Numbered from the stretch's first letter, positions 1 through 4,942 are shown. The stretch is DNA of 5,955 nt from Pseudomonadota bacterium (GCA_021795255.1 JAJYPQ010000268.1:1-5955); one strand, 5' to 3'. Notes: generated from the letters alone by a model not told the origin. Translations and numbers: made by a program.

Positions 1-931
1 GCTATGGCCCCAGCAAGCGGGGACGGGCCTCCCATCATCCCTTGATGGCCTTTATCTCGGATGTGCGCATGATCGCCAATTGCTGGTTGCGCCCGGGTAA
101 CAGTCACACCGCCCACAACGCCTCGGCGTTTCTCGATAACACCCTTGAGAACCTGGGGGACAAATGGGTCGCGCTGCTACGGGCCGACAGCGGTTTCAGT
201 GATCAGGCCTTTTTGCAGAAGTTGGAGCAAAAACAGCTCCATTACATCATCGCCATGCGTTTGAACCAACCCCTGCAACGGGCCCTCGTGGAGGCCTCAG
301 GCTGGTGGATGCTAGACGACGGTATTGATCTCGTCAGCATCGATTATCAGGCCCCGGGCTGGTCTCGACCGCGGCGCATCGTGGGGATTAGGCAACATCT
401 CGCGCGCCGCGCGGACGCGAAAGGCAAGATGCTCTCGCTTTTTGCGGATGACCCGCGGTGGGGTCAATATCGATTTGCCGCCCTGGTAACCGATTTGGAT
501 CTCCCATCCGTTGAGATCTGGCGCCTGTATCGCGGCCGTGCCGACTGTGAGAACCGCATCAAGGAATTGAAGTACGACTTCGCCGCCGATAGCTTTTGCT
601 TGGACGATTTCTGGGCCACCGAAGCGTCTCTCAACGCCGCCCTTCTGGCTTACAACCTGATGAGCCTCTTTCGCCAGGCGGTGCTGCGGGCGAGCGCCCT
701 GCAAAGCGGCGGCAAAGATGTCCAACACACCCTGAAGACCCTTCGCTACAAACTCTTTGCCAAGGCCGGCTACACCACCACCGAAGGCCGTAAGGATATC
801 CTGAAACTCGCGATCGCCATGCGCCAAAGAGAGTGGATGGAGGGCCTCTGGGATCGGTCGAAGATCTTCTCTTTGCCGATCCGTTTTACGCCCACGTTTT
901 CCTCGGCGTAGGGGCCTAATGGAAAATCTGG
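1..931 (+). mobile_element. Right part of an IS1380-type insertion sequence
   Basis: The transposase gene ends at 911, and homology to the integrase begins abruptly at 932, so the IS right end is placed between them, most likely at the run GAAAATCTGGG ending near 931. The terminal inverted repeat cannot be confirmed because the left end lies outside the window. The IS appears to have inserted into, or been joined by deletion to, an old integrase copy, since the last codons of that copy are missing exactly here. Confidence 0.6.
3..911 (+). CDS. IS1380-family transposase, 5'-truncated by window edge
   Basis: This is the catalytic and C-terminal part of a DDE transposase that cuts and joins the ends of its own insertion sequence. 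The frame is open from base 3, before any start codon, and the first codons (YGPSKRGRASHHPL) match the family's usual GYNPKKxGRPSHHPL block, so the gene begins outside the window. The TTG at 42 and ATG at 45 are internal. The second catalytic Asp is probably in LRADSGF (about 177-197) and the Glu in YRGRADCENRIKELK (about 529-573). The first Asp would lie upstream of the window. The C-terminus (AYNLMSLFRQ, then LRYKLFAKAGY) is also typical of the IS1380 group (DDE_Tnp_1). The frame has no stop and ends normally at TAG, so this end looks intact. I am sure of the family but cannot judge the missing part. Confidence 0.9.
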   Translation, partial: YGPSKRGRASHHPLMAFISDVRMIANCWLRPGNSHTAHNASAFLDNTLENLGDKWVALLRADSGFSDQAFLQKLEQKQLHYIIAMRLNQPLQRALVEASGWWMLDDGIDLVSIDYQAPGWSRPRRIVGIRQHLARRADAKGKMLSLFADDPRWGQYRFAALVTDLDLPSVEIWRLYRGRADCENRIKELKYDFAADSFCLDDFWATEASLNAALLAYNLMSLFRQAVLRASALQSGGKDVQHTLKTLRYKLFAKAGYTTTEGRKDILKLAIAMRQREWMEGLWDRSKIFSLPIRFTPTFSSA

Positions 932-1041
932 GTTCAACATCCGCAGGGTCTTATGGCCGGTGATCGCGCGGCGACCTCCATAGGGTTCAACCCCTTCTCA
1001 AAGAGTCGTGAGGGCGCCTTATGGCGCAAATCATGGCAGGC
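932..1041 (-). pseudogene. Remnant of a tyrosine integrase C-terminus
   Basis: Read on the minus strand, this stretch translates to HDLRHKAPSRLFEKGLNP followed by MEVAA, the same catalytic block as the integrase at 2189-3198 (HDLRHEATSRLFEKGLNP, MEVAA). At DNA level 932-1041 aligns with 2237-2343, including 32 identical bases (974-1005 against 2277-2308), and is about 85-90% identical by eye. A 2-bp insertion after MEVAA breaks the frame, and the end with the tyrosine nucleophile is replaced by the IS. Nothing upstream of HDLRH is recognisable beyond about 1041. It is a dead fragment of a related but diverged integrase, in the same orientation as the complete copy. Confidence 0.88.
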
Positions 1042-1107
1042 AAACCACTACTGCCAACTTGCCGGTCAGGCCGCCGAGGCGGTATGACTTAAACCCAACA
1101 GCCTCCG

Positions 1108-1124
1108 CGAAAACCGGGGCGGTT
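1108..1124 (-). terminator. Weak terminator-like hairpin after the NYN gene
   Basis: Thirteen bases beyond the stop of the NYN gene, the minus strand reads AACCG, CCC, CGGTT, then TT. This is a 5-bp stem with a 3-base loop and a very short T run. It is in the right place for an intrinsic terminator but is small. The rest of 1042-1137 holds only a 10-bp palindrome TCACGCGTGA (1124-1133) and a short GC-rich dyad at 1071-1082. Confidence 0.3.
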
Positions 1125-1137
1125 CACGCGTGACCCA

Positions 1138-2022
1138 TTACCTTAAGGCGCGTAAATGCTTTACGAATATCCCGCGGGCGAAGCGCTTCTCTTCCGCCAT
1201 TAGTTTCCGTCCGATAAGCGTCGCTGTTTTAGCGATCAGTTTACCGTCATACTCCGGAGGTACTGTGGTGTTCGAATCAAAATGGCTGTTAAGTTGTTGG
1301 ACCTCGCTGCCCGCCGTTTTCGTCACTAACTCATTGCACACGCACTGCACCGCTACATCTAACGACATCTCTGCTTGGCTGACGTTGTTATTTGGCGCCG
1401 AGGCGACCATAGACACAGGTGCTGCGGCACTTAGAGTGGATACCGAACGAACATCTGCGGTCGTGATTGCAACATGCTTTTGAAGCCATTGTTCGTTCAA
1501 AGTCTCAACAGAATCAGCTTCCATCTGGAGTGCTGTACTCACGTTTTTCTTTGGATCATCGACCGCGAGGACATGCACCCGAACTCCATACGTCTGCGCC
1601 ACCTGTACAGCAACACGCAGGTCTTCATCCCCAGAAACGAGGACAGCATCAGATACCGCCCGGTTCCGCGCTAGATCAATCAAATCCGTAACGATTAGCG
1701 AATCGACACCTTTTTGCTCGCCAGCGTTGTTCAACGATCCGAGCCGTATTTTGACTCCAGCAAGATGGGCTATCGTCATCTGTTCTAAGGATGGCCGCGG
1801 CCCCAGGAGTGCGTCATACCAGTACACCCGCAGTAACCGCGAAGACGACATCATTGCGTCAGCCATTGAAGCCTGCTGGCCTGCCCTCTCAATGAGTGCC
1901 TTGATAAAGTCCGCTGGTGATCCCAGTGAGATGTAGCGGCGGGAAGTGGATTTCTTATTGATGGCAAGCGCGCTAGCCGCAAAAAAGTAGCCAGCGTCAA
2001 CTAGAACAGCATAGCGGTCCAT
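1138..2022 (-). CDS. NYN-domain (PIN-like, LabA/DUF88-type) putative ribonuclease
   Basis: The gene encodes a 294-residue cytoplasmic protein. I chose ATG at 2022 because AAAGGAG (2036-2030) sits 7 bases upstream and the conserved MDRYAVLVDAG begins there. The frame is open further upstream to 2124, but with no matching signal. Residues 1 to about 155 look like a NYN domain: a first strand with Asp9 (VLVDAGYFF), then KGVDSLIVTDLIDLA with Asp107 and Asp113, then LVSGDEDLR with Asp132 and Asp134. Together these give the acidic metal-binding pocket of PIN/NYN RNases. Residues from about 165 are low in complexity (Ser/Ala/Val/Asn) and form a linker. The last 40 residues (LIAKTATLIGRKLMAEEKRFARGIFVKHL) form a basic helical tail that may bind nucleic acid. 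The base composition is visibly less GC-rich than the flanking integrase, as expected for acquired cargo. Its target is unknown. RNA decay, toxin-like or phage-defence roles are all possible. Confidence 0.82.
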   Translation of the reverse strand: MDRYAVLVDAGYFFAASALAINKKSTSRRYISLGSPADFIKALIERAGQQASMADAMMSSSRLLRVYWYDALLGPRPSLEQMTIAHLAGVKIRLGSLNNAGEQKGVDSLIVTDLIDLARNRAVSDAVLVSGDEDLRVAVQVAQTYGVRVHVLAVDDPKKNVSTALQMEADSVETLNEQWLQKHVAITTADVRSVSTLSAAAPVSMVASAPNNNVSQAEMSLDVAVQCVCNELVTKTAGSEVQQLNSHFDSNTTVPPEYDGKLIAKTATLIGRKLMAEEKRFARGIFVKHLRALR

Positions 2023-2047
2023 TAAGTAACTCCTTTCGGATTTTTTG

Positions 2048-2077
2048 GTAAATAAAGTAAGGCCCCTTTCGGGGCCC
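2048..2077 (-). terminator. Hairpin with U-rich tail in the NYN leader (terminator or attenuator)
   Basis: On the minus strand, GGGCCCC, GAAA, GGGGCCT forms a 7-bp stem with one outer G-U pair, capped by a GNRA tetraloop (2077-2060) and followed by TACTTTATTT. The tetraloop is favourable only in RNA read on this strand. It lies after the proposed NYN promoter and about 25 bases before the ribosome binding site. It could stop read-through from the integrase or attenuate NYN expression. Confidence 0.55.
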
Positions 2078-2129
2078 GTAGTAGGCTGCCGTGACCAAAT
2101 AGCGTAGGGTCGAACGGTCAGCAAGGAAA

Positions 2130-2158
2130 ATGATAGCTACCCTGATTTGAAAATGCAA
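2130..2158 (-). promoter_or_regulatory. Sigma70-like promoter for the NYN gene
   Basis: The minus strand carries TTGCAT (2158-2153) and TATCAT (2135-2130) separated by exactly 17 bp. A start at about 2123 would give a leader of about 100 nt that contains the hairpin at 2077-2060. It lies in the gap between the integrase stop (2189) and the NYN start, so NYN can be expressed independently of the integrase. It was identified by pattern only. Confidence 0.5.
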
Positions 2159-2188
2159 GCCTGCCCGTGCTGAGCTGTGCCGAGGGAC

Positions 2189-3198
2189 TTACCCCAACCT
2201 CCCCACCAAATCCTCAGCTCGCAGATGCGTATACCTGTTCAGCATCTGCAGGGTCTTGTGGCCGGTAATCGCGGCAACCTCCATAGGGTTCAACCCCTTC
2301 TCAAAGAGCCTGGAGGTCGCCTCATGCCGCAGATCATGGAAGGTCAGGCCCTCGATACCGGCCGCCTTACAGACCCTCTCGAAGGCCTGGGAAATCGAGT
2401 CGGGGCGCATGGCCCACACGCGCCCGTCCAGGCGCCGGGGGAGCTGATCCAGGACTCCCACGCCGCCGTGGAGAGCGGCACCCGCCGAGGCGTCCCGGTC
2501 TTCGTTTCCGGGATCAGGCGCACCCGTGCGTTCCGGTCTAGGTGCTCCCAGCGCATGGCCGCGATCTCCCCGCGGCGCATGGCGGTTTCGATAGCCCAAG
2601 TGATGAGGGGGCCGATCATTCCTCCCTGGTCTTTTGAGGCGGCCTCGACGAGGCGCTGATGCTCGTCATCGACCAGACGTCTCGTCCTGCCACCTGGGAG
2701 CTTGGGACGCTGGCCACGGATCCGCTTGACGGGGTTCCCCAGGGATTCCATGCCCCAGGCGGAGCCTGCGACAGTGAAGACGTGGGAGAGCAGGGCGAGG
2801 TCGAGGCGGATAGTATTGGCGCCCAGGCCTTCGGCTTGTCGCCCCCGGATGAAGGTCGCGATGTCCGAGCCCTTGATGGACGCCAGGGAGCGACGGGCGA
2901 GCGGGAGCCCGGCGATTACCCGGGCGCGGACCGTTTCGCGCGATTGCGTCGACGGTTTCTTGGTTGGCGTGATCTCATAGAGGTAGCGCTCCAAGGCCTC
3001 CGCCAGGGTTGTACCCTCGGCCTCAGCGCTGGAGACGAAGGTGCCCTGGCCCATCGCCGACTCGATACCGCCCGCCCAGGTCTCGGCCTTCCCCTTACTG
3101 TCAAAGGTGCGGGTTTGCTGAGGGTATCCCCGGCGCCTCACGAGCGCCTGCCAGACCCGCTTGCCGTTGGGCCCCCTCCGTTGCACGAACGTCGCCAT
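2189..3198 (-). pseudogene. Phage/ICE tyrosine integrase, split by a one-base frameshift
   Basis: This is a site-specific recombinase that would insert and excise the element at the nearby tRNA-Leu site. The start is ATG at 3198, with GGAGGT 5 bases upstream (3209-3204). The N-terminal part (about 1-65, MATFVQRRGPNGKRVWQALVRRRG) looks like the small arm-binding domain, followed by a SAM-like core-binding domain (about 65-165) and the catalytic domain. Numbered with the frame restored, the catalytic residues are Arg208 (TAMRRGEI), Lys233 (ETKTGT), His288 and Arg291 (HDLRH), His314 (TGHKT) and Tyr323 (NRYTH). The first frame runs through VPLSTAAWESW; the matching sequence LDQLPRRLDGRVW continues in the other frame. 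The shift falls near 2450-2465. The span is 1010 bp, one short of 337 codons, so one base appears lost. No slippery heptamer is visible. It is either a recent inactivation or a sequencing error. The LRAEDL terminus is intact. Confidence 0.88.
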
Positions 3199-3217
3199 GC
3201 GACACCTCCGCGTGTTA

Positions 3218-3237
3218 GTGAGGGGTGCATACCTCAC
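3218..3237 (-). promoter_or_regulatory. Inverted repeat in the integrase leader
   Basis: GTGAGG (3218-3223) and CCTCAC (3232-3237) are perfect 6-bp arms around 8 bases, ending 20 bases before the integrase ATG and just ahead of its GGAGGT. It could be an operator or a small leader hairpin. I see no clear -35/-10 pair for the integrase here. Confidence 0.3.
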
Positions 3238-3239
3238 GG

Positions 3240-3258
3240 ATTGTCGCGGCATTGTCGC
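3240..3258. repeat. Paired 8-bp direct repeats, candidate integrase or Xis arm site (left)
   Basis: ATTGTCGC occurs at 3240-3247 and 3251-3258, an 11-bp period that places both copies on nearly the same face of the helix. The pair lies about 115-130 bp from the tRNA-derived core. The shared core TTGTC recurs on the opposite strand in the right-hand pair at 3484-3503. Confidence 0.4.
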
Positions 3259-3322
3259 AAAAGGCAAGATTGAAAGCGAGCTAAGGGAAGGGAAGGGAAT
3301 GTGCGTAAGTCGTTGATTTTAT

Positions 3323-3385
3323 TGGTGCCGGGAGAGGGGGTCGAACCCACACGGTATCTCTACCACCGGATTTTGAGTCTCAAAA
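3323..3385 (-). other. Attachment site: 3' half of tRNA-Leu(CAA)
   Basis: Read on the minus strand from 3377 to 3323, the sequence follows a class II tRNA. It has anticodon loop CTCAAAA with anticodon CAA, 3' anticodon stem TCCGG, a long variable arm with a GGTA-GAGA-TACC hairpin, T loop TTCGACC, acceptor strand TCCCGGC, discriminator A and encoded CCA. The long variable arm and CAA anticodon make it tRNA-Leu. The tRNA match stops at the loop: the preceding bases read TGAGA where CCGGA is needed, and no D-arm or 5' acceptor strand is found upstream. The T stem has one U-U mismatch (GTGGG against CCCTC), so the copy may have drifted. The bases at the break form a 15-bp palindrome (TTTTGAG, T, CTCAAAA; 3371-3385), suggesting the crossover lies in the anticodon loop. 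This is a fragment, not a working tRNA gene. Confidence 0.85.
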
Positions 3386-3483
3386 AACGTTTATAAGCGT
3401 CAATCATTTACGACGTAACCACTTGAAACTCCATATAAACATGATCCCTCCATATCCCTCACTACCCCTCTGTTTTTGTGCGC

Positions 3484-3503
3484 AGGTGGACAAGAGGTGG
3501 ACA
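3484..3503. repeat. Paired 9-bp direct repeats, candidate integrase arm site (right)
   Basis: AGGTGGACA occurs at 3484-3492 and 3495-3503, again with an 11-bp period, about 105-125 bp from the core on the side opposite the left pair. On the minus strand the left copy reads TTGTCCACC, sharing TTGTC with the left pair ATTGTCGC, so the two pairs are in inverted relation. Confidence 0.4.
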
Positions 3504-3598
3504 CAGATTTGGTAAGGCGGCGCTGGCCGCGATGCGCACCCTCTTGCGTCGATAGCTCAGAGGCTGGGTCGGCTGTCGTCTCCGCGATAGGTATGAAC

Positions 3599-3889
3599 TC
3601 AGGCATGCGCATGCAGCGAAATACCCAGAGCGTTGACGACCTTCAGGATTGTGCTGAAATCCGGGCTGCGGTCCCCAGAGAGCGCCTTGTACAGGCTTTC
3701 CCGGGAAAGTCCCGCGTCCCGCGCGACTTGGCTCATCCCTTTTGCGCGGGCGATGTCGCCCAGTGCCTTGGCAATAAAACCCGCATCACCATCCGCCTCT
3801 TCCAGGCAGGCCTCCAGGTATGCTGCCATCTCTTTTGGGGTGCGCAGGTGTTCTGCCACATCGTAACGACTGGTTTTGGTTTTGGGCAT
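3599..3889 (-). CDS. Addiction-module antitoxin, HTH (HigA/HI1420-like)
   Basis: This 96-residue cytoplasmic DNA-binding protein should neutralise the toxin encoded just upstream and repress their shared promoter. The N-terminal segment DVAEHLRTPKEMAAYLEACLEEADGD (about 10-35) is the hallmark of the HI1420 group of toxin partners. A Cro/CI-type helix-turn-helix follows at about 46-72 (GMSQVARDAGLSRESLYKALSGD), then the FSTILKVVNALGISL helix. The length is normal for the family. The start is ATG at 3889; GCAGGAG lies 11 bases upstream, a longer spacing than ideal. It begins 29 bases after the toxin stop, in the toxin-first order normal for this group. Both genes look intact. Confidence 0.88.
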   Translation of the reverse strand: MPKTKTSRYDVAEHLRTPKEMAAYLEACLEEADGDAGFIAKALGDIARAKGMSQVARDAGLSRESLYKALSGDRSPDFSTILKVVNALGISLHAHA

Positions 3890-3918
3890 AAGTAAGGTAT
3901 CTCCTGCCGTAAGTCTTG

Positions 3919-4215
3919 CTAAGAGGAAAGATTCCTCGCTAATATCAAGGCCCTGCGAATATCGGCTTTTTGCGATCCCTTGTCGCCGCCGGCGAGCAGG
4001 ACGACGAGCGCCTGACCCCGACGCACGAAATACACCCGATAACCGGGGCCATAATCAATACGCAGTTCCGACACACCTCCGCCCACGGGCCGTGCATCAC
4101 CCGCATTGCCTGTAAGCAGACGTTCAACGCGCGCCAGAACGCGTGCCCGGGCCCGTTCATCGCGCAGGGTGTTGAGCCAGCGTACATAAACATCTGTTTT
4201 GCGGACCTCAATCAC
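3919..4215 (-). CDS. RelE/HigB-type addiction-module toxin (HI1419-like)
   Basis: This 98-residue protein is of the ParE/RelE fold, in the group annotated as addiction module killer proteins. Such toxins usually cut mRNA at the ribosome. The family opening IEVRKTDVYVRWLNTLRDERARARV (about 2-26) is present, followed by the core GGGVSELRIDYGPGYRVYFVRRG (45-67) and the C-terminal LLAGGDKGSQKADIRRA (73-89), which holds the strand and basic helix near the active site. The length is typical and there is no break. The start codon is GTG at 4215, because MIEVR is the conserved beginning. No Shine-Dalgarno lies before it; the -10 of the proposed promoter ends only 6 bases upstream. It forms a two-gene operon with the antitoxin and should stabilise the element. 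Confidence 0.88.
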   Translation of the reverse strand: MIEVRKTDVYVRWLNTLRDERARARVLARVERLLTGNAGDARPVGGGVSELRIDYGPGYRVYFVRRGQALVVLLAGGDKGSQKADIRRALILARNLSS

Positions 4216-4221
4216 GTTCTG

Positions 4222-4250
4222 AGTGTATCCGGATGGCTACATATTGTCGA
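4222..4250 (-). promoter_or_regulatory. Promoter of the toxin-antitoxin operon, possibly leaderless
   Basis: On the minus strand TCGACA (4250-4245) and TACACT (4227-4222) are 17 bp apart. Transcription would begin about 7 bases after the -10, which is at the G of the GTG start codon (4215). The lack of any Shine-Dalgarno before the toxin fits a leaderless message. It is a pattern match only. Confidence 0.45.
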
Positions 4251-4304
4251 GAGGAAACCGTTTGTCGGCCTTTTCATGCCGTCTGTCAGGACATAATTTA
4301 AAGG

Positions 4305-4493
4305 GCGTGTATAGGATACACATACCATCACTTACAACCCGATCAGACTTGAATTACTAGGAATTCAAGGCATTTTCCTTGTCAGAATAAAACCAGTTAC
4401 GAGTGCGTGTATAGGATACACATACCATCATATCCTATACAAAACAAGAACTTACAACCCTATCAGCCTTGAATCACTAGGAATTCAAGGCAT
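4305..4493. repeat. Two long direct repeats with internal dyads (candidate origin or control region)
   Basis: A 26-bp block at 4305-4330 is repeated exactly at 4405-4430, 100 bp apart. A 43-bp block at 4331-4373 is repeated at 4451-4493 with 3 mismatches, 120 bp apart. The second copy has a 20-bp insert (4431-4450). The 26-bp block contains the dyad GTGTAT-AGG-ATACAC. The 43-bp block contains CTTGAATT/AATTCAAG around 6 bases (4348-4369), with a slightly shifted version in copy two (4467-4490). The insert begins with TATCCTATAC, the reverse complement of GTATAGGATA in the 26-bp block, so copy two can form an extra 10-bp stem. A smaller pair, AAGGATAG, follows at 4503-4510 and 4513-4520. This occupies most of the gene-free 4251-4676. 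Being AT-rich, repeated and just before a replication-type operon, it could be an iteron origin, a partition site or paired operators. Confidence 0.75.
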
Positions 4494-4558
4494 AATTCGA
4501 CCAAGGATAGTGAAGGATAGAACGCATGTTGTATTCCCTCCATTATCCAGAAAATGGT

Positions 4559-4588
4559 GGTCTGGGGATGTTCGAGCACCCCCAGACC
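4559..4588. promoter_or_regulatory. Inverted repeat GGTCTGGGG/CCCCAGACC
   Basis: Perfect 9-bp arms at 4559-4567 and 4580-4588 flank 12 bases. No T run follows on either strand, so it is not an intrinsic terminator. The half-site GGTCTGG also occurs in the second dyad before the HTH gene (4666-4672), which suggests a shared protein-binding site. Confidence 0.45.
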
Positions 4589-4656
4589 GGTGCCACAAGC
4601 TAACCCCGATAAGAGCGCAAAATGGCTTTTTGAGTATACCATGCAGCGCGATTGCG

Positions 4657-4676
4657 GGGTCCAGAGGTCTGGACCC
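4657..4676 (+). promoter_or_regulatory. Inverted repeat containing the ribosome binding site of the HTH gene
   Basis: GGGTCCAGA (4657-4665) and TCTGGACCC (4668-4676) are perfect 9-bp arms around GG. The second arm ends on the base before ATG at 4677. The only Shine-Dalgarno, AGAGGT (4663-4668), lies at the top of this dyad. As RNA, a hairpin with so small a loop would need to open one or two pairs but would hide the site. As DNA it is a good operator for the HTH protein itself. Confidence 0.5.
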
Positions 4677-4940
4677 ATGAAGCGACCACAAACTAGCCTC
4701 GACTTACTGCTAAAACAATTCCCCGGAAAACTTTTCCTTAGCGTCCAAGAAACCGGCATCGCATCGGGCCGGTGTGGAAAAACTGTCCGTAACGAGATCA
4801 CGCTCGGTGTCTTTCCGGTCAAAACCGTAAAGATCGGTCGACGCCGCCTCGTCCCGATCGCGGATCTCGCGGCTTGGCTTGACACCATCACGGACCCTAA
4901 TCCTGTTGGCCGCCCCCGTAGTTCCGGGAAGGGGGTCTAG
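4677..4940 (+). CDS. Small AlpA/MerR-like helix-turn-helix DNA-binding protein
   Basis: The gene encodes an 87-residue protein. Residues about 20-70 (LFLSVQETGIASGRCGKTVRNEITLG, then VKIGRRRLVPIADLAAWLDTI) have the pattern of AlpA/excisionase/HTH_17 winged helices: a helix-turn-helix, a short wing with IGRRRLV, and the closing helix that ends such domains. The tail is basic and Pro/Gly-rich. I start it at ATG 4677 because AGAGGT is 8 bases upstream. An in-frame ATG at 4641 would add 12 residues but has no such signal. Proteins of this kind act as excisionases or as regulators of prophage and plasmid operons. It is the first gene of a plus-strand operon; the next gene starts 2 bases after its stop. 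Its likely binding sites are the GGTCTGG/CCAGACC dyads just upstream. Confidence 0.7.
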   Translation: MKRPQTSLDLLLKQFPGKLFLSVQETGIASGRCGKTVRNEITLGVFPVKTVKIGRRRLVPIADLAAWLDTITDPNPVGRPRSSGKGV

Positions 4941-4942
4941 CC

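Larger units (their letters stand above)
3199..3598. other. Gene-free attachment region (attP-like) between integrase and antitoxin
   Basis: About 400 bases hold no credible gene. From left to right the region carries the integrase ribosome binding site and leader dyad (3204-3237), a pair of direct repeats (3240-3258), three AAGGG units in tandem (3283-3298), the tRNA-Leu 3' half with the likely crossover (3323-3385), an AT-richer stretch, and a second pair of direct repeats (3484-3503). Short repeats in arms about 110-130 bp either side of a core are the classic build of a tyrosine-integrase attP. The open frames across it lack ribosome binding sites and family resemblance. Confidence 0.55.

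Noticed and set aside
312..827. Minus-strand open frame of 171 codons
   Set aside because: It lies entirely antisense to the well-supported transposase, has no ribosome binding site and resembles no family.
2445..2470. Programmed -1 frameshift in the integrase
   Set aside because: No slippery heptamer or downstream stem is visible at the junction, and one missing base explains the length exactly.
2659..3273. Plus-strand open frame of 204 codons
   Set aside because: It is antisense to the integrase in a GC-rich stretch where such mirror frames are common. The minus-strand reading has clear integrase motifs.
3323..3385. Functional tRNA-Leu gene
   Set aside because: No 5' acceptor strand, D-arm or matching anticodon 5' stem is found upstream on the minus strand, and the T stem carries a mismatch.
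3476..3895. Plus-strand open frame of 139 codons across the antitoxin
   Set aside because: It mirrors the antitoxin gene, whose HTH motif is clear, and has no recognisable motif or start signal.
4305..4493. CRISPR array
   Set aside because: There are only two repeat units of unequal spacing, and the units contain different dyads. There are no spacer-like regular intervals or cas genes.
4559..4588. Intrinsic terminator
   Set aside because: The stem is strong but is not followed by a T run on either strand.
4463..4891. Minus-strand open frame of 142 codons in and beyond the repeat region
   Set aside because: It runs through the direct repeat, both inverted repeats and the HTH gene, with no family resemblance or ribosome binding site. 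The plus-strand HTH gene is better supported.
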